DNA of 64,000 bases from the NCBI GenBank assembly GCA_033851955.1, contig JAWSVK010000009.1, forward strand, positions 124,001 to 188,000, given 5' to 3'. The notes below the pieces were generated by a model that had not been told where the DNA came from, did no database searches, and worked only from the letters and a program-made list of their open reading frames with translations. This DNA is from Profundibacter sp033851955 (lineage in GTDB: Bacteria > Pseudomonadota > Alphaproteobacteria > Rhodobacterales > Rhodobacteraceae). Positions 36,137 to 44,596 of this stretch are shown here, piece after piece; position 1 is the first letter of the stretch; the number at the start of each line of letters is the position of its first letter. A program made the translations under genes and the position numbers.

Positions 36137-37390
36137 ATGAAAAATAATATGAAAGCACTTTTACGCAGCACAGCGCTTGGTACATCGGCGTTGTGTCTGA
36201 TGGGTGGTATGGCCTTTGCTCAGGACTTGATTGTCGACGGGAGCCTTTGTGTTGGATTTGACTGTGTGAACGGTGAAAGCTTTGGCTTTGACACGGTCCG
36301 GTTGAAAGAAAACAACACACGGCTGCATTTCCAAGATACTTCCACGTCAGCCTCCTTTCCAAGTGCCGACTGGCGTCTGGTTGCCAATGATTCCGCCAAC
36401 GGTGGGGCGAACAAGTTTGCCATTGAAGATGTGGATACTGCCCGACAGACCTTTATCGTTCAACAAGGCGCGCGCGCCAATGCACTAGTCGTGGATAGTG
36501 GCGGTGACATCGGTATTGGTACGGGCAACCCGGTTGTCGAAGTCCACATGGTTGCTGGCGATACGCCGACAACGCGGTTGGAGCAGGACGGCTCAAGCGG
36601 CTTTACGCCGCAAACTTGGGACATGGCCGGCAATGAAACGAACTTTTTCATCCGCGACGTCACCAACGGCAGCAAGCTGCCGTTCCGCATCCGGCCCAAC
36701 GCGCCCACATCATCAATCTTTCTGGATGCCACCGAGGCCGTCATCAACAACGATAGTGCCAACCTGGATTTCCGGGTCGAGGGTGACGCCGACGACGGCC
36801 TGTTCTTCGTCGATGCCTCTCAGGATCGGGTCGCCATCGGCGTGCCCAACAAGACCCCGCTGGCCAAGCTCGATGTGCGCGACAACACAGGCAGTGGCGC
36901 CGAACAGATGCTGCGGCTGGTCAACAACGGCGCCCCGCAGCTGTTCATGCGCAACAGCATCAGCAACAGTGACTGGATGTTCAGCGCTGGGGTCAGCATG
37001 CTGCTGGGGCCTAGCGACAACACCGCCGACGCCGTGTTTGACCTGTCCAGTACTGGCAACCTTACGATCGACGGCACGCTGACAGAATTGTCTGACAAGC
37101 ACCGCAAGATGGCGATTGAAGCCGTCGATACGGGTGAAATTCTTGCCAAAGTGCGGGCGATGCCCGTGGCCGAATGGACCTACAAACACGATGCCGATAC
37201 CGGCATCCGCCACATTGGACCAATGGCACAGGATTTTTATGCGGCCTTCGGGACGGGCGCCAATGAAAAAGGCATCTCGTCGCTTGACAGCACAGGTGTT
37301 GCATTGGCGGCGATCCAAGCGTTGAGCATCGAAAACAGCGAACTGCGTGCGCGTTTGGACGTGCTTGAAAGCCAAGTACAGGCCAACTAA
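36137..37390 (+). CDS. Secreted tail-fibre-like protein with peptidase S74 chaperone domain
   Basis: A 417-residue protein. A signal peptide ends at GMAFA before QDLIVDGSLCVGFDC. Fibre-like beta repeats follow (RLHFQDTSTSASFPSADWRL, DIGIGTGNPVVEVHM, RVAIGVPNKTPLAKLDV). The C-terminal 100 residues are an intramolecular chaperone of S74 type: the Ser-Lys dyad is Ser319 and Lys324 (LSDKHRK, five apart as in phage endosialidases), then VRAMPVAEWTYK, IGPMAQDFYAAFG and a coiled coil (IENSELRARLDVLESQV). It probably trimerises and self-cleaves outside the cytoplasm. The middle third is much richer in GC at third positions than the ends. Confidence 0.88.
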   Translation: MKNNMKALLRSTALGTSALCLMGGMAFAQDLIVDGSLCVGFDCVNGESFGFDTVRLKENNTRLHFQDTSTSASFPSADWRLVANDSANGGANKFAIEDVDTARQTFIVQQGARANALVVDSGGDIGIGTGNPVVEVHMVAGDTPTTRLEQDGSSGFTPQTWDMAGNETNFFIRDVTNGSKLPFRIRPNAPTSSIFLDATEAVINNDSANLDFRVEGDADDGLFFVDASQDRVAIGVPNKTPLAKLDVRDNTGSGAEQMLRLVNNGAPQLFMRNSISNSDWMFSAGVSMLLGPSDNTADAVFDLSSTGNLTIDGTLTELSDKHRKMAIEAVDTGEILAKVRAMPVAEWTYKHDADTGIRHIGPMAQDFYAAFGTGANEKGISSLDSTGVALAAIQALSIENSELRARLDVLESQVQAN

Positions 37391-37414
37391 TCACGCGTCG
37401 ATAACCAAACAGAA

Positions 37415-37443
37415 CGGGTGCCCTCCGGGTGCCCGTTTTTTTT
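37415..37443 (+). terminator. Rho-independent terminator after the S74 gene
   Basis: A nine-pair hairpin with two G-T wobbles and a three-base loop (CGGGTGCCC, TCC, GGGTGCCCG, 37415-37435) is followed by eight T. It lies 25 bases after the S74 stop and should end that transcript before the permease fusion gene. Confidence 0.88.
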
Positions 37444-37607
37444 ATGCGAATACGTGACACGCAACGATAAATGCTTGTAATTTTCTGCACATAGGCCGAA
37501 TAATCTATGACAACGCGGCCTTGTGCTTTTGTTACTGAAACATGCTCAACACTGCCCCTGTATTGGCCGCAAACCAACCTTGGATACCAATGCTTGGAGA
37601 CATCTAC

Positions 37608-40600
37608 ATGGATCGATTTATCCATAGCCCCTACGAAAAACGGTTCTTTCTTGCGGTGTTGATCGTCGTCATTTTGGCGTATCTGTTCTGGACCGGTTCG
37701 CGGTATCCGGCCCTCGATGAAAAGGCAATGATGTCTGGTGCGATCCAGCTTGAGGACCCGCTGAGTTTTGAAGCCAAATTCGCCTTGACCGAGGGCATGT
37801 CCCTACTGGAGAGGATGTTTTGGTCAACCCTGAACTGGATCAACACCAACAAAAAGGGCATGACTTTCGGTATCCTTTTTGCCGCAGCATTTCTGACGAT
37901 GGTGCCCTTTCTTAAACAAAAAAGCTTTCGTGGTGGGTTTTCAAATTCCTTCCTTGGCATGGTGATTGGCACGCCTTTGGGGGTTTGCGTCAATTGTGCG
38001 GCCCCGATCGCGCGCGGGATGTATTCATCAGGCATGCGCGCGGAAACAACGTTAAGCGCGATGATCGCCTCGCCCACGCTCAATATCGTGGTGGTGACAA
38101 TGCTGTTCAGCCTTTTGCCCGTCTACATGGCCGTCACCAAGATTGCGCTGAGCCTTTTGGTGATCCTCGTGGCAGTGCCGGTGATTTGCCGGTTCTTACC
38201 GCAGACAACCCTGCCCGTTGAAGAGTTGGTATGCCCGCTTCCAGCGCAAAATATGGGTGCAGGTGGGGCCGCTGCCGACGAAAACCTCGTTACCGCCCTG
38301 ATCGGCGTAACGCGCAGTTATCTAGAAAATCTCTGGTATATTGTTAAAATGACCGTCCCGCTTATGCTGCTTGCTGGGATATTGGGGGCCGTCGCGGCAA
38401 CGTTATTGCCACCGGACATGATTGTTGGGCTCGAGTTTGCCATTGTTTTTGTGGTGCTTATCGCTGTGATTGGTCTTTTTCTGCCCGTCCCCATCGCATT
38501 TGACGTGGTTGTGACTGGAGCTTTGCTCGGTGCCGGATTGATGCACGGGTATGTTATGACCTTGCTGTTCACGCTTGGAACCTTCTCGGTCTATTCCTTC
38601 TTTATTGTTACTCAATCTATCGGCTTGCGCGCGGCGACACTGTTGTCGGCCTGTGTCCTCACATTGGGTGTCCTTGCCGGTCTGGGTGCCCAAAGTTACC
38701 ACCAATGGCAGACAGAACGAGCGTTGAAGATTTTGCTCGGGGCGGATGCCCAGACAGGCTACATGTGGGGTGCGGCCTATGCCGCAACCGATGACCCCAT
38801 CGCAGTGACCAGCCCGGACGCCGCCAACATCACTGTCACCACCACACTGCTCGCCGCGCCATCACCCGCCGCAGAAACTGGGTTTGTGCGCAGCGAGGCT
38901 TGGACAATCGGCATCGACAAACCGGTCGAATTTTCGTTCCGCGACATGTGGCCACCGTTTTGGGAAGGGCGCAGTCTTGCGTCTGGCGACTTTGACCAAG
39001 ACGGCGATCTTGATCTGGTGGTGTCCTCGACCGAACAGGGCCTGTATATCTATGCCAATGACGGCACCGGCCAGTTCATGAAAATCGAAGCAGACCTTGG
39101 CCCTTTGGCCGAACTATCGGTTTTCAATGCCGTGTTGGCCGATTTGGACAATGATGGCTGGCCCGACCTGTTCGTGACGACCTACCTTGATGGAAATTTC
39201 ACCTGGCGCAACGTTGAGGGGCAATTTGGCCTTGAACCTCCGCTCGCTGTCGCGGGCACAAAAGACGCGATGCTGTCGCTTGCCGTGTCGATGGCGGACG
39301 CGGATCGTGATGGCGACCTCGACGTCGCTTTGGGCAATTGGGCCGCCGGTTGGTATCGCGAAATTCCAGGCGAGGAATCACGCAATCGCATCATCTGGAA
39401 CGAGAACGGGCAACTGACGGGCGCGAAATTCAGTGCACTGCCGGGCATCCCAGGCGAGACGCTTTCTATTTTGTTCTCGGACATTGATCGGGATGGCGCC
39501 ACGGACCTGATTGTCGGCAATGATTTTGCTATCCCAGATTATTTTTATCGCGGTGACGGGGCGGGCGCATTTGCGATGATTGATCATGACAGTGGTCTGA
39601 TCCCCCACACCACAACCACAACGATGGCCGTCAAATCCGCTGATCTGCAAAACACCGGACGCCCAGACATCTATCTCGCACAGATCGCGGGCCGTTCGTC
39701 TGGCGTGTCTGATACGCTCAAAATGCAATCGCTCGGCCAATATTGCGAGAAAATCGAAGATCCTGCAGCAAAAGAAGTTTGCGAGACCAATATGACCATC
39801 AAGTCTTGGTATAAGTCCGGGAACAGTTTCGATCCAACCTATGCGGCACGGTGCCAACAGCTGGCGGGGCGCAATGCAGAAGAATGCCGAGCGATGCTGA
39901 TCAAGGATCTTGCCATCCAAAGGCGCGATCCTCAGTTGTGTAAGCTGATCCCGGTCACACAACGTATTCCCAGAGCCTATTGCGACATCCACTTTAAACC
40001 AGCCCACACGCCGACCCTTGCCGAAGTTGCATTGACCCACCCACAAATCTTGCGGTCGAACGTTCTGTTGGCTTGGCAAGGCACAAAGTGGCAGGACGTT
40101 GCAAAGGCTCAGGGACTTGATGTAGGCGGCTGGAGCTGGGACACCAAGATTGCTGACTTTGATCTAGACGGGTTTCAAGATGTTTACATCGTCAACGGAA
40201 CATGGGTGCCGAACGAAGTGTCGCCGTCTAACTTGTTCTTTCACAATACCGGTCAGAAATCCTTTGTTGAGGCATCCGGCCCATTCGGTTTGGAAGACTA
40301 CTTAATGACCGCTGCGGCAACGTCGTTTGATATTGATAACGATGGCGACCTCGATCTTGTGACACATCCGGTCAACGGGCCGATGATTGTCTTTACCAAT
40401 ACATCACAGCGGCGTGGCATCGTTGTCGTGCTGCGCGACAGGCAGGGAAACGTTGATGGGATTGGCGCAGTTCTGACCCTTACCGATGACCAAGGCAGCT
40501 CGCAAAGTCGGGAGTTACAGATCGGTGGTGGTTTCATGTCATTTGATGCGCCGCGCGCGCATTTCGGATTGAAAAACGGCCACAGTGCACAGGCACTGCA

Positions 40601-40682
40601 TATCCGGTGGGCCGATGGCACAGAAACCACCTTTGAGGGTCCGCTGGACGGCGGGGTGTTGTACACCGTGACCCGTCAGTAA
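37608..40682 (+). CDS. COG0701-type permease fused to FG-GAP/VCBS repeats and a UnbV/ASPIC domain
   Basis: A 1024-residue protein. Residues 1-390 are an integral membrane permease with about nine to ten helices and the family signature GVCVNCAAPIARGMYSSGMR plus TTLSAMIASPTLN; the CVNC pair is near residue 127. From about residue 440 on there are six FG-GAP calcium loops (DFDQDGDLDL, DLDNDGWPDL, DADRDGDLDV, DIDRDGATDL, DFDLDGFQDV, DIDNDGDLDL). A six-cysteine insert lies near residues 709-796. The end is an ASPIC/UnbV domain (LQIGGGFMSFDAPRAHFGL). A GGAG box before ATG 37608 sets the start. The substrate is unknown. The fusion is unusual and may be a sensor or scaffolded transporter. Confidence 0.85.
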   Translation: MDRFIHSPYEKRFFLAVLIVVILAYLFWTGSRYPALDEKAMMSGAIQLEDPLSFEAKFALTEGMSLLERMFWSTLNWINTNKKGMTFGILFAAAFLTMVPFLKQKSFRGGFSNSFLGMVIGTPLGVCVNCAAPIARGMYSSGMRAETTLSAMIASPTLNIVVVTMLFSLLPVYMAVTKIALSLLVILVAVPVICRFLPQTTLPVEELVCPLPAQNMGAGGAAADENLVTALIGVTRSYLENLWYIVKMTVPLMLLAGILGAVAATLLPPDMIVGLEFAIVFVVLIAVIGLFLPVPIAFDVVVTGALLGAGLMHGYVMTLLFTLGTFSVYSFFIVTQSIGLRAATLLSACVLTLGVLAGLGAQSYHQWQTERALKILLGADAQTGYMWGAAYAATDDPIAVTSPDAANITVTTTLLAAPSPAAETGFVRSEAWTIGIDKPVEFSFRDMWPPFWEGRSLASGDFDQDGDLDLVVSSTEQGLYIYANDGTGQFMKIEADLGPLAELSVFNAVLADLDNDGWPDLFVTTYLDGNFTWRNVEGQFGLEPPLAVAGTKDAMLSLAVSMADADRDGDLDVALGNWAAGWYREIPGEESRNRIIWNENGQLTGAKFSALPGIPGETLSILFSDIDRDGATDLIVGNDFAIPDYFYRGDGAGAFAMIDHDSGLIPHTTTTTMAVKSADLQNTGRPDIYLAQIAGRSSGVSDTLKMQSLGQYCEKIEDPAAKEVCETNMTIKSWYKSGNSFDPTYAARCQQLAGRNAEECRAMLIKDLAIQRRDPQLCKLIPVTQRIPRAYCDIHFKPAHTPTLAEVALTHPQILRSNVLLAWQGTKWQDVAKAQGLDVGGWSWDTKIADFDLDGFQDVYIVNGTWVPNEVSPSNLFFHNTGQKSFVEASGPFGLEDYLMTAAATSFDIDNDGDLDLVTHPVNGPMIVFTNTSQRRGIVVVLRDRQGNVDGIGAVLTLTDDQGSSQSRELQIGGGFMSFDAPRAHFGLKNGHSAQALHIRWADGTETTFEGPLDGGVLYTVTRQ

Positions 40683-40820
40683 ATCGAAAATTGTTGAAAC
40701 AGACGCAGCATGTCGATTTTTGCCGAAGTCGCGCTGCGGATCACCACCTAGTGCGAATACGGATGCGGTTCGAAAGGATTAGAGCCTGAAAACCACGATA
40801 TGATTTCAAATATGAATCAT

Positions 40821-41537
40821 TTACGGGATGAGCGGAACGCGTCCAGCCGCTGTTACCAGCCAACAATCGGTGCCCTCAAACACGGCGGCCGTAAGCGGTT
40901 TTCCGTATCCGGCGCCAGTGTCTAAATTGATACGATTGCCGTGATGCGTCGCTGCGTCGACGGGTGTGTGGCCGTGCACGATCAGGGCTTCATGCGGCTC
41001 TGTTTCGGCGTGAAACGGCGCGCGGATCCACAGCAAATCATCCTCGGTCTGTTCGGACAATGGAACATCGGGCATGATGCCCGCGTGAACGAAAGCGAAC
41101 GCGCCAAACCGATGCATCAACGGCATATCTTTTAGAAACTGCTGATGAGATTGCGGCACTGCACGCTGAATTTCGGCGTGCGGTGTGTCTGCCGTTACGC
41201 CGTAGGATTCCAGCGTCTCGATCCCGCCCAGTCGTGGGTGCAGCCATTCCAAATCAACCCTCAAACAGGGGTCGTGATAGGCAGGGTCATTGACGAATTC
41301 GGCAAACATGCGGTCGTGATTGCCTTTGACGGTCAACCAGTTTTCGCCTCGCGCAACGCCATCAATCAGGAACTGGATGACGCCTTTGCTGTCGGGGCCG
41401 CGATCGGTGAGGTCACCCAAATGCACAACGGGCGCGTTCGCGTCTCCAACCTGCTTACGATCCTCGGCGATGAATGTGTGAGCCGCGGTTAACATGTCGA
41501 TTTGGCCGTGAATGTCGCCGATTGCATAAACGCGCAT
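40821..41537 (-). CDS. Metallophosphoesterase, Ser/Thr phosphatase or Ap4A hydrolase type
   Basis: A 238-residue calcineurin-fold enzyme. All motifs are intact: GDIHGQIDML at the N-terminus, HLGDLTDRGPDS, VKGNHDRMF, the loop histidine in FVHAGI, and IVHGHTPV near the end. It dephosphorylates phosphoproteins or cleaves diadenosine tetraphosphate; sequence cannot decide. It is transcribed the same way as serC-serA but sits behind a terminator-like hairpin (41572-41599), so it is probably a separate unit. It converges with the permease fusion. Confidence 0.92.
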   Translation of the reverse strand: MRVYAIGDIHGQIDMLTAAHTFIAEDRKQVGDANAPVVHLGDLTDRGPDSKGVIQFLIDGVARGENWLTVKGNHDRMFAEFVNDPAYHDPCLRVDLEWLHPRLGGIETLESYGVTADTPHAEIQRAVPQSHQQFLKDMPLMHRFGAFAFVHAGIMPDVPLSEQTEDDLLWIRAPFHAETEPHEALIVHGHTPVDAATHHGNRINLDTGAGYGKPLTAAVFEGTDCWLVTAAGRVPLIP

Positions 41538-41571
41538 TGGGTTCCCCTTGAGTTTAAGTGCACAAAAGCGA

Positions 41572-41599
41572 ACGGCCCCCTGAATGTCCAGAGGGCCGT
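41572..41599 (-). terminator. Transcription terminator after serA
   Basis: On the minus strand, an 11-pair stem (ACGGCCC, a T-G wobble, CTG) with loop GACATT is followed by TTCGCTTTTG. It lies 25 bases past the serA stop. The T run is short, so termination may be partial. Confidence 0.7.
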
Positions 41600-41623
41600 C
41601 TAATATAGAACTTCTTTTCGCAA

Positions 41624-43219
41624 TTAGTTGACGCTAAATACCAACGGTTTGATAGACTGAAACAGACCGGTTTTGTTCAACGCGGACATGGCAACTTCGG
41701 GCAGTGGGTTGTCGATGTAAAGCAGCGCAATTGCATCGGCTCCAACGCTGGAACGACCAAGGGTAAAGTTGGCGATGTTGACGTCGTTTTCCCCCATGAC
41801 CTGTCCCAATGTACCGATGATACCTGGAACATCTTCGTTGGTGGTATAGAGCATGTTCGCGCCAATTTCCGCGTCAATGTTGATGCCTTTAATTTGGATA
41901 AACCGCGGCTTGCCATCGCTGAATACCGTGCCCGCGATTGTGCGCTCGAGGCTATCGGTCACGACGGTCAGTTTGATGTATCCGGCAAACACACCAGATT
42001 TTTCCTGTGTGGTTTTCGAGATTTTGATGCCGCGATCTTTGGCGATGACGGGGGCGGAAACCATGTTCACATCAGGGTTGCTGGCCTGCATGATGCCAGC
42101 GATTGCACCGCAATCCAGCGCCTCAAGGTTCATTTCAGTCACATTGCCATCATAAAGGATGTTGATCGCTTTGATCGGCTCGTCGGTCATTTGGCCAACG
42201 AAGGCGCCAAGGTGCTCGGCCAGCTTCATCCATGGGCCCATAATCTTGGCCTCTTCGGCTGTAACGGACGGCATGTTCAGCGCGTTGGTCACGGCACCTG
42301 TCAGCAGATAATCTGACATTTGCTCGGCCACTTGAACGGCGACATTTTCTTGGGCCTCAGAAGTTGAGGCGCCCAGATGCGGTGTGCAGACCACATTCGG
42401 CAAGCCAAACAATGGGCTGTCTGTAGCAGGCTCGGTTTCGAACACATCAAAACCAGCACCAGCAACGTGACCAGATTTGATCGCCTCAGCCAAAGCAGCC
42501 TCGTCAACCAATCCACCACGAGCGCAGTTGATCACACGCACACCGGGTTTCATTTTGGCAATGGCGTCGGCGTTCAGGATGCCACGGGTTTTGTCAGTCA
42601 GCGGCACGTGAAGTGTGATAAAGTCGGCGCGTTTCAACAACTCGTCCAACTCGACCTTTTCAACACCGATTTTCGCGGCACGCTCTTCGGACAAGAAGGG
42701 ATCATACGCGACGACCTTCATCTTTAGACCCAACGCGCGGTTGGCGACGATTGCGCCGATGTTACCAGCCCCGATCAGGCCCAGTACTTTGTTGGTGATC
42801 TCAGAGCCCATGAAGCGAGATTTTTCCCATTTGCCAGCTTGGGTTGAGGCATTGGCCTCGGGGATTTGACGGGCCACCGCCATCATCAACGAAATCGCGT
42901 GCTCGGCTGTAGTGATCGAATTGCCGAACGGCGTGTTCATCACGATCACACCTTTTTTAGAGGCGGCAGGGATGTCGACATTATCCACCCCGATGCCAGC
43001 GCGCGCGATGACTTTTAGGTTGGCCGCGGCCTCCAGGATTTTTGGCGTGGCTTTGGTGGCCGAACGGATGGCAAGGCCATCGTATTTCGGGATCGCGGCA
43101 AGCAGCGCATCTTTGTCTTTGCCAAGGTCGGGCATGAAATCAACATCAATGCCACGGTCGCGGAAAATTTGGACGGCTGATTCGGAGAGTTTGTCGGATA
43201 CGAGAACTTTGGGTGCCAT
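41624..43219 (-). CDS. serA: D-3-phosphoglycerate dehydrogenase SerA
   Basis: A 531-residue long-form enzyme. Seen are the NAD-binding LGLIGAGNIGAIVANRALG, the active-site Arg in NCARGGLVDE, and the His region TPHLGASTSEAQENVA. An intervening domain (residues 320-450) and a C-terminal ACT domain (GIIGTLGQVMGENDVNIANF) follow. It oxidises 3-phosphoglycerate, the first step to serine. The ACT domain suggests serine feedback. It follows serC after 93 bases on the same transcript. Confidence 0.97.
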   Translation of the reverse strand: MAPKVLVSDKLSESAVQIFRDRGIDVDFMPDLGKDKDALLAAIPKYDGLAIRSATKATPKILEAAANLKVIARAGIGVDNVDIPAASKKGVIVMNTPFGNSITTAEHAISLMMAVARQIPEANASTQAGKWEKSRFMGSEITNKVLGLIGAGNIGAIVANRALGLKMKVVAYDPFLSEERAAKIGVEKVELDELLKRADFITLHVPLTDKTRGILNADAIAKMKPGVRVINCARGGLVDEAALAEAIKSGHVAGAGFDVFETEPATDSPLFGLPNVVCTPHLGASTSEAQENVAVQVAEQMSDYLLTGAVTNALNMPSVTAEEAKIMGPWMKLAEHLGAFVGQMTDEPIKAINILYDGNVTEMNLEALDCGAIAGIMQASNPDVNMVSAPVIAKDRGIKISKTTQEKSGVFAGYIKLTVVTDSLERTIAGTVFSDGKPRFIQIKGINIDAEIGANMLYTTNEDVPGIIGTLGQVMGENDVNIANFTLGRSSVGADAIALLYIDNPLPEVAMSALNKTGLFQSIKPLVFSVN

Positions 43220-43243
43220 GATGTAGGCTCCTTTTCAAATTAG

Positions 43244-43261
43244 AGGGGCTTATCGGCCCCT
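43244..43261 (-). other. Hairpin in the serC-serA gap
   Basis: A six-pair stem (AGGGGC with GCCCCT, loop of six bases) lies in the 93-base gap between serC and serA, just before the serA ribosome site (AAGGAG near 43229-43234). A 12-base perfect palindrome (TCTTCGCGAAGA) is nearby at 43272-43283. It may tune relative serA expression or RNA stability, but there is no T run. Confidence 0.35.
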
Positions 43262-43312
43262 GACGGGACACTCTTCGCGAAGAAGGCCCGGGAGGGACTG
43301 ATGAGCGTTTGA

Positions 43313-44455
43313 TTAAGCGCTGATTTCGGCGTTGAAGGCCCAGTCGAGCCACGGCATCAGCGCTTCTAGATCAGAAGCCTCAACCGTGCCACCGCACCAG
43401 ATGCGCAAGCCTGCTGGGGCGTCACGATAGGCGCCGATGTCCAAGGCAACACCAGCCTCCTCAAGCCGTTTGGCTACCGCTTTGGCGAAAGCGGCACCAT
43501 CCGTGATACGGGCATCGTTGAACATCAAACAGACTGAAGTGTTTGAACGCAAAGCCGGATCAGCGGCCAGAAATTCAATCCAGTCATGTTTCGCAACAAA
43601 CGTCTCTAACACAGCTGTATTTGCATCTGCGCGGGCGATCATACCTGCAAGGCCGCCAACAGATTTGGCCCAGTCAAGCGCCACCAGATAGTCCTCAACC
43701 GCTAGCATAGAGGGTGTATTTATTGTGGCCCCGCTAAAGATTCCATCGATCAGTTTACCGGCTTTCGTTAGGCGAAAAATCTTTGGCAGTGGCCATGCAG
43801 GCGTATAGCTCTCCAGCCGTTCAACAGCGCGCGGTGACAGGATCAACATCCCATGCGCTGCTTCCCCGCCCAGCACTTTTTGCCAGCTGAATGTGGTAAC
43901 GTCCAACTTGTCCCACGGCAGGTCCATCGCAAAAGCCGCCGAGGTGGCATCGCAAATGGTCAGGCCAGCGCGATCAGCAGGGATAAAGTCTCCGTTTGGA
44001 ACGCGCACGCCCGATGTGGTGCCGTTCCAAGTGAACACAATGTCGGAATCGAAATCGACCGCATTCAGATCAACGATCTGACCGTAGTCAGCGGTTGTGA
44101 CTTTGGCACCCAGTTTAAGCTGTTTGTTGACATCCGTCACCCAACCAGCGCCAAAGCTTTCCCATGCCAACATCTCGACGGGGCGTTCACCCAGTAGCGA
44201 CCACATGGCCATTTCCATCGCACCTGTGTCGGACGCAGGCACAATTCCGATTTTGTAATCAGTCGGAATGCACAGCACTTCACGGGTGGTTTCAATAGCA
44301 GCTTTGAGTTTGGATTTACCAATAGCAGCGCGGTGCGAGCGACCAAGCGGCGCGTCGGATAGTGCATTCAGAGTCCATTGGGGGTTTTTGGCACAAGGGC
44401 CGGACGAAAAACGTGGATTTGCCGGCTTGATTGCCGGTTGCGTAAGTATAGACAT
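43313..44455 (-). CDS. serC: Phosphoserine aminotransferase SerC
   Basis: A 380-residue class-V aminotransferase of the alphaproteobacterial/archaeal subgroup, starting PANPRFSSGPCAKNPQW. The PLP lysine is in TTFSWQKVLGGEAAHGML and the binding Asp in LTICDATSAAFAMDL. It converts 3-phosphohydroxypyruvate to phosphoserine. I set the start at ATG 44455, preceded by a GGAAGGA box; the longer frame to 44536 runs into a structured leader. It heads the serC-serA operon and is divergent from serB. Confidence 0.95.
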   Translation of the reverse strand: MSILTQPAIKPANPRFSSGPCAKNPQWTLNALSDAPLGRSHRAAIGKSKLKAAIETTREVLCIPTDYKIGIVPASDTGAMEMAMWSLLGERPVEMLAWESFGAGWVTDVNKQLKLGAKVTTADYGQIVDLNAVDFDSDIVFTWNGTTSGVRVPNGDFIPADRAGLTICDATSAAFAMDLPWDKLDVTTFSWQKVLGGEAAHGMLILSPRAVERLESYTPAWPLPKIFRLTKAGKLIDGIFSGATINTPSMLAVEDYLVALDWAKSVGGLAGMIARADANTAVLETFVAKHDWIEFLAADPALRSNTSVCLMFNDARITDGAAFAKAVAKRLEEAGVALDIGAYRDAPAGLRIWCGGTVEASDLEALMPWLDWAFNAEISA

Positions 44456-44540
44456 GGTATCCTTCCAGATATAATGCCCCTCGTTGGGGAGGGGTGTCCC
44501 ACTGGCCGAAATAGCGGCGCAAACCCGCTGGCGCAACCCC
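44456..44540 (-). promoter_or_regulatory. Candidate structured serC leader RNA
   Basis: On the minus strand the serC upstream region can fold into two hairpins: AGCGG with CCGCT (44513-44529) and CCCCTC with GAGGGG (44477-44494, loop of six), the second ending about 12 bases before the GGAAGGA ribosome site. A serC leader motif has been described upstream of serC-serA operons in alphaproteobacteria, and place and form fit, but I cannot confirm the match without a covariance search. Confidence 0.45.
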
Positions 44541-44596
44541 GAAATCTGCGGTATGCGGCGTTTAGACCGGAAAAAACGACATAAAGGTTATGAGAA

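Noticed and set aside
36498..37375. Long open frames on both strands across the S74 gene
   Set aside because: They are by-products of GC-rich third positions in the real gene and encode low-complexity or Cys/Arg-rich sequence without signatures.
40681..40719. Hairpin AAATCGA...TCGATTT after the permease fusion as a terminator
   Set aside because: The stem is AT-rich with a 25-base loop, so it is too weak to support.
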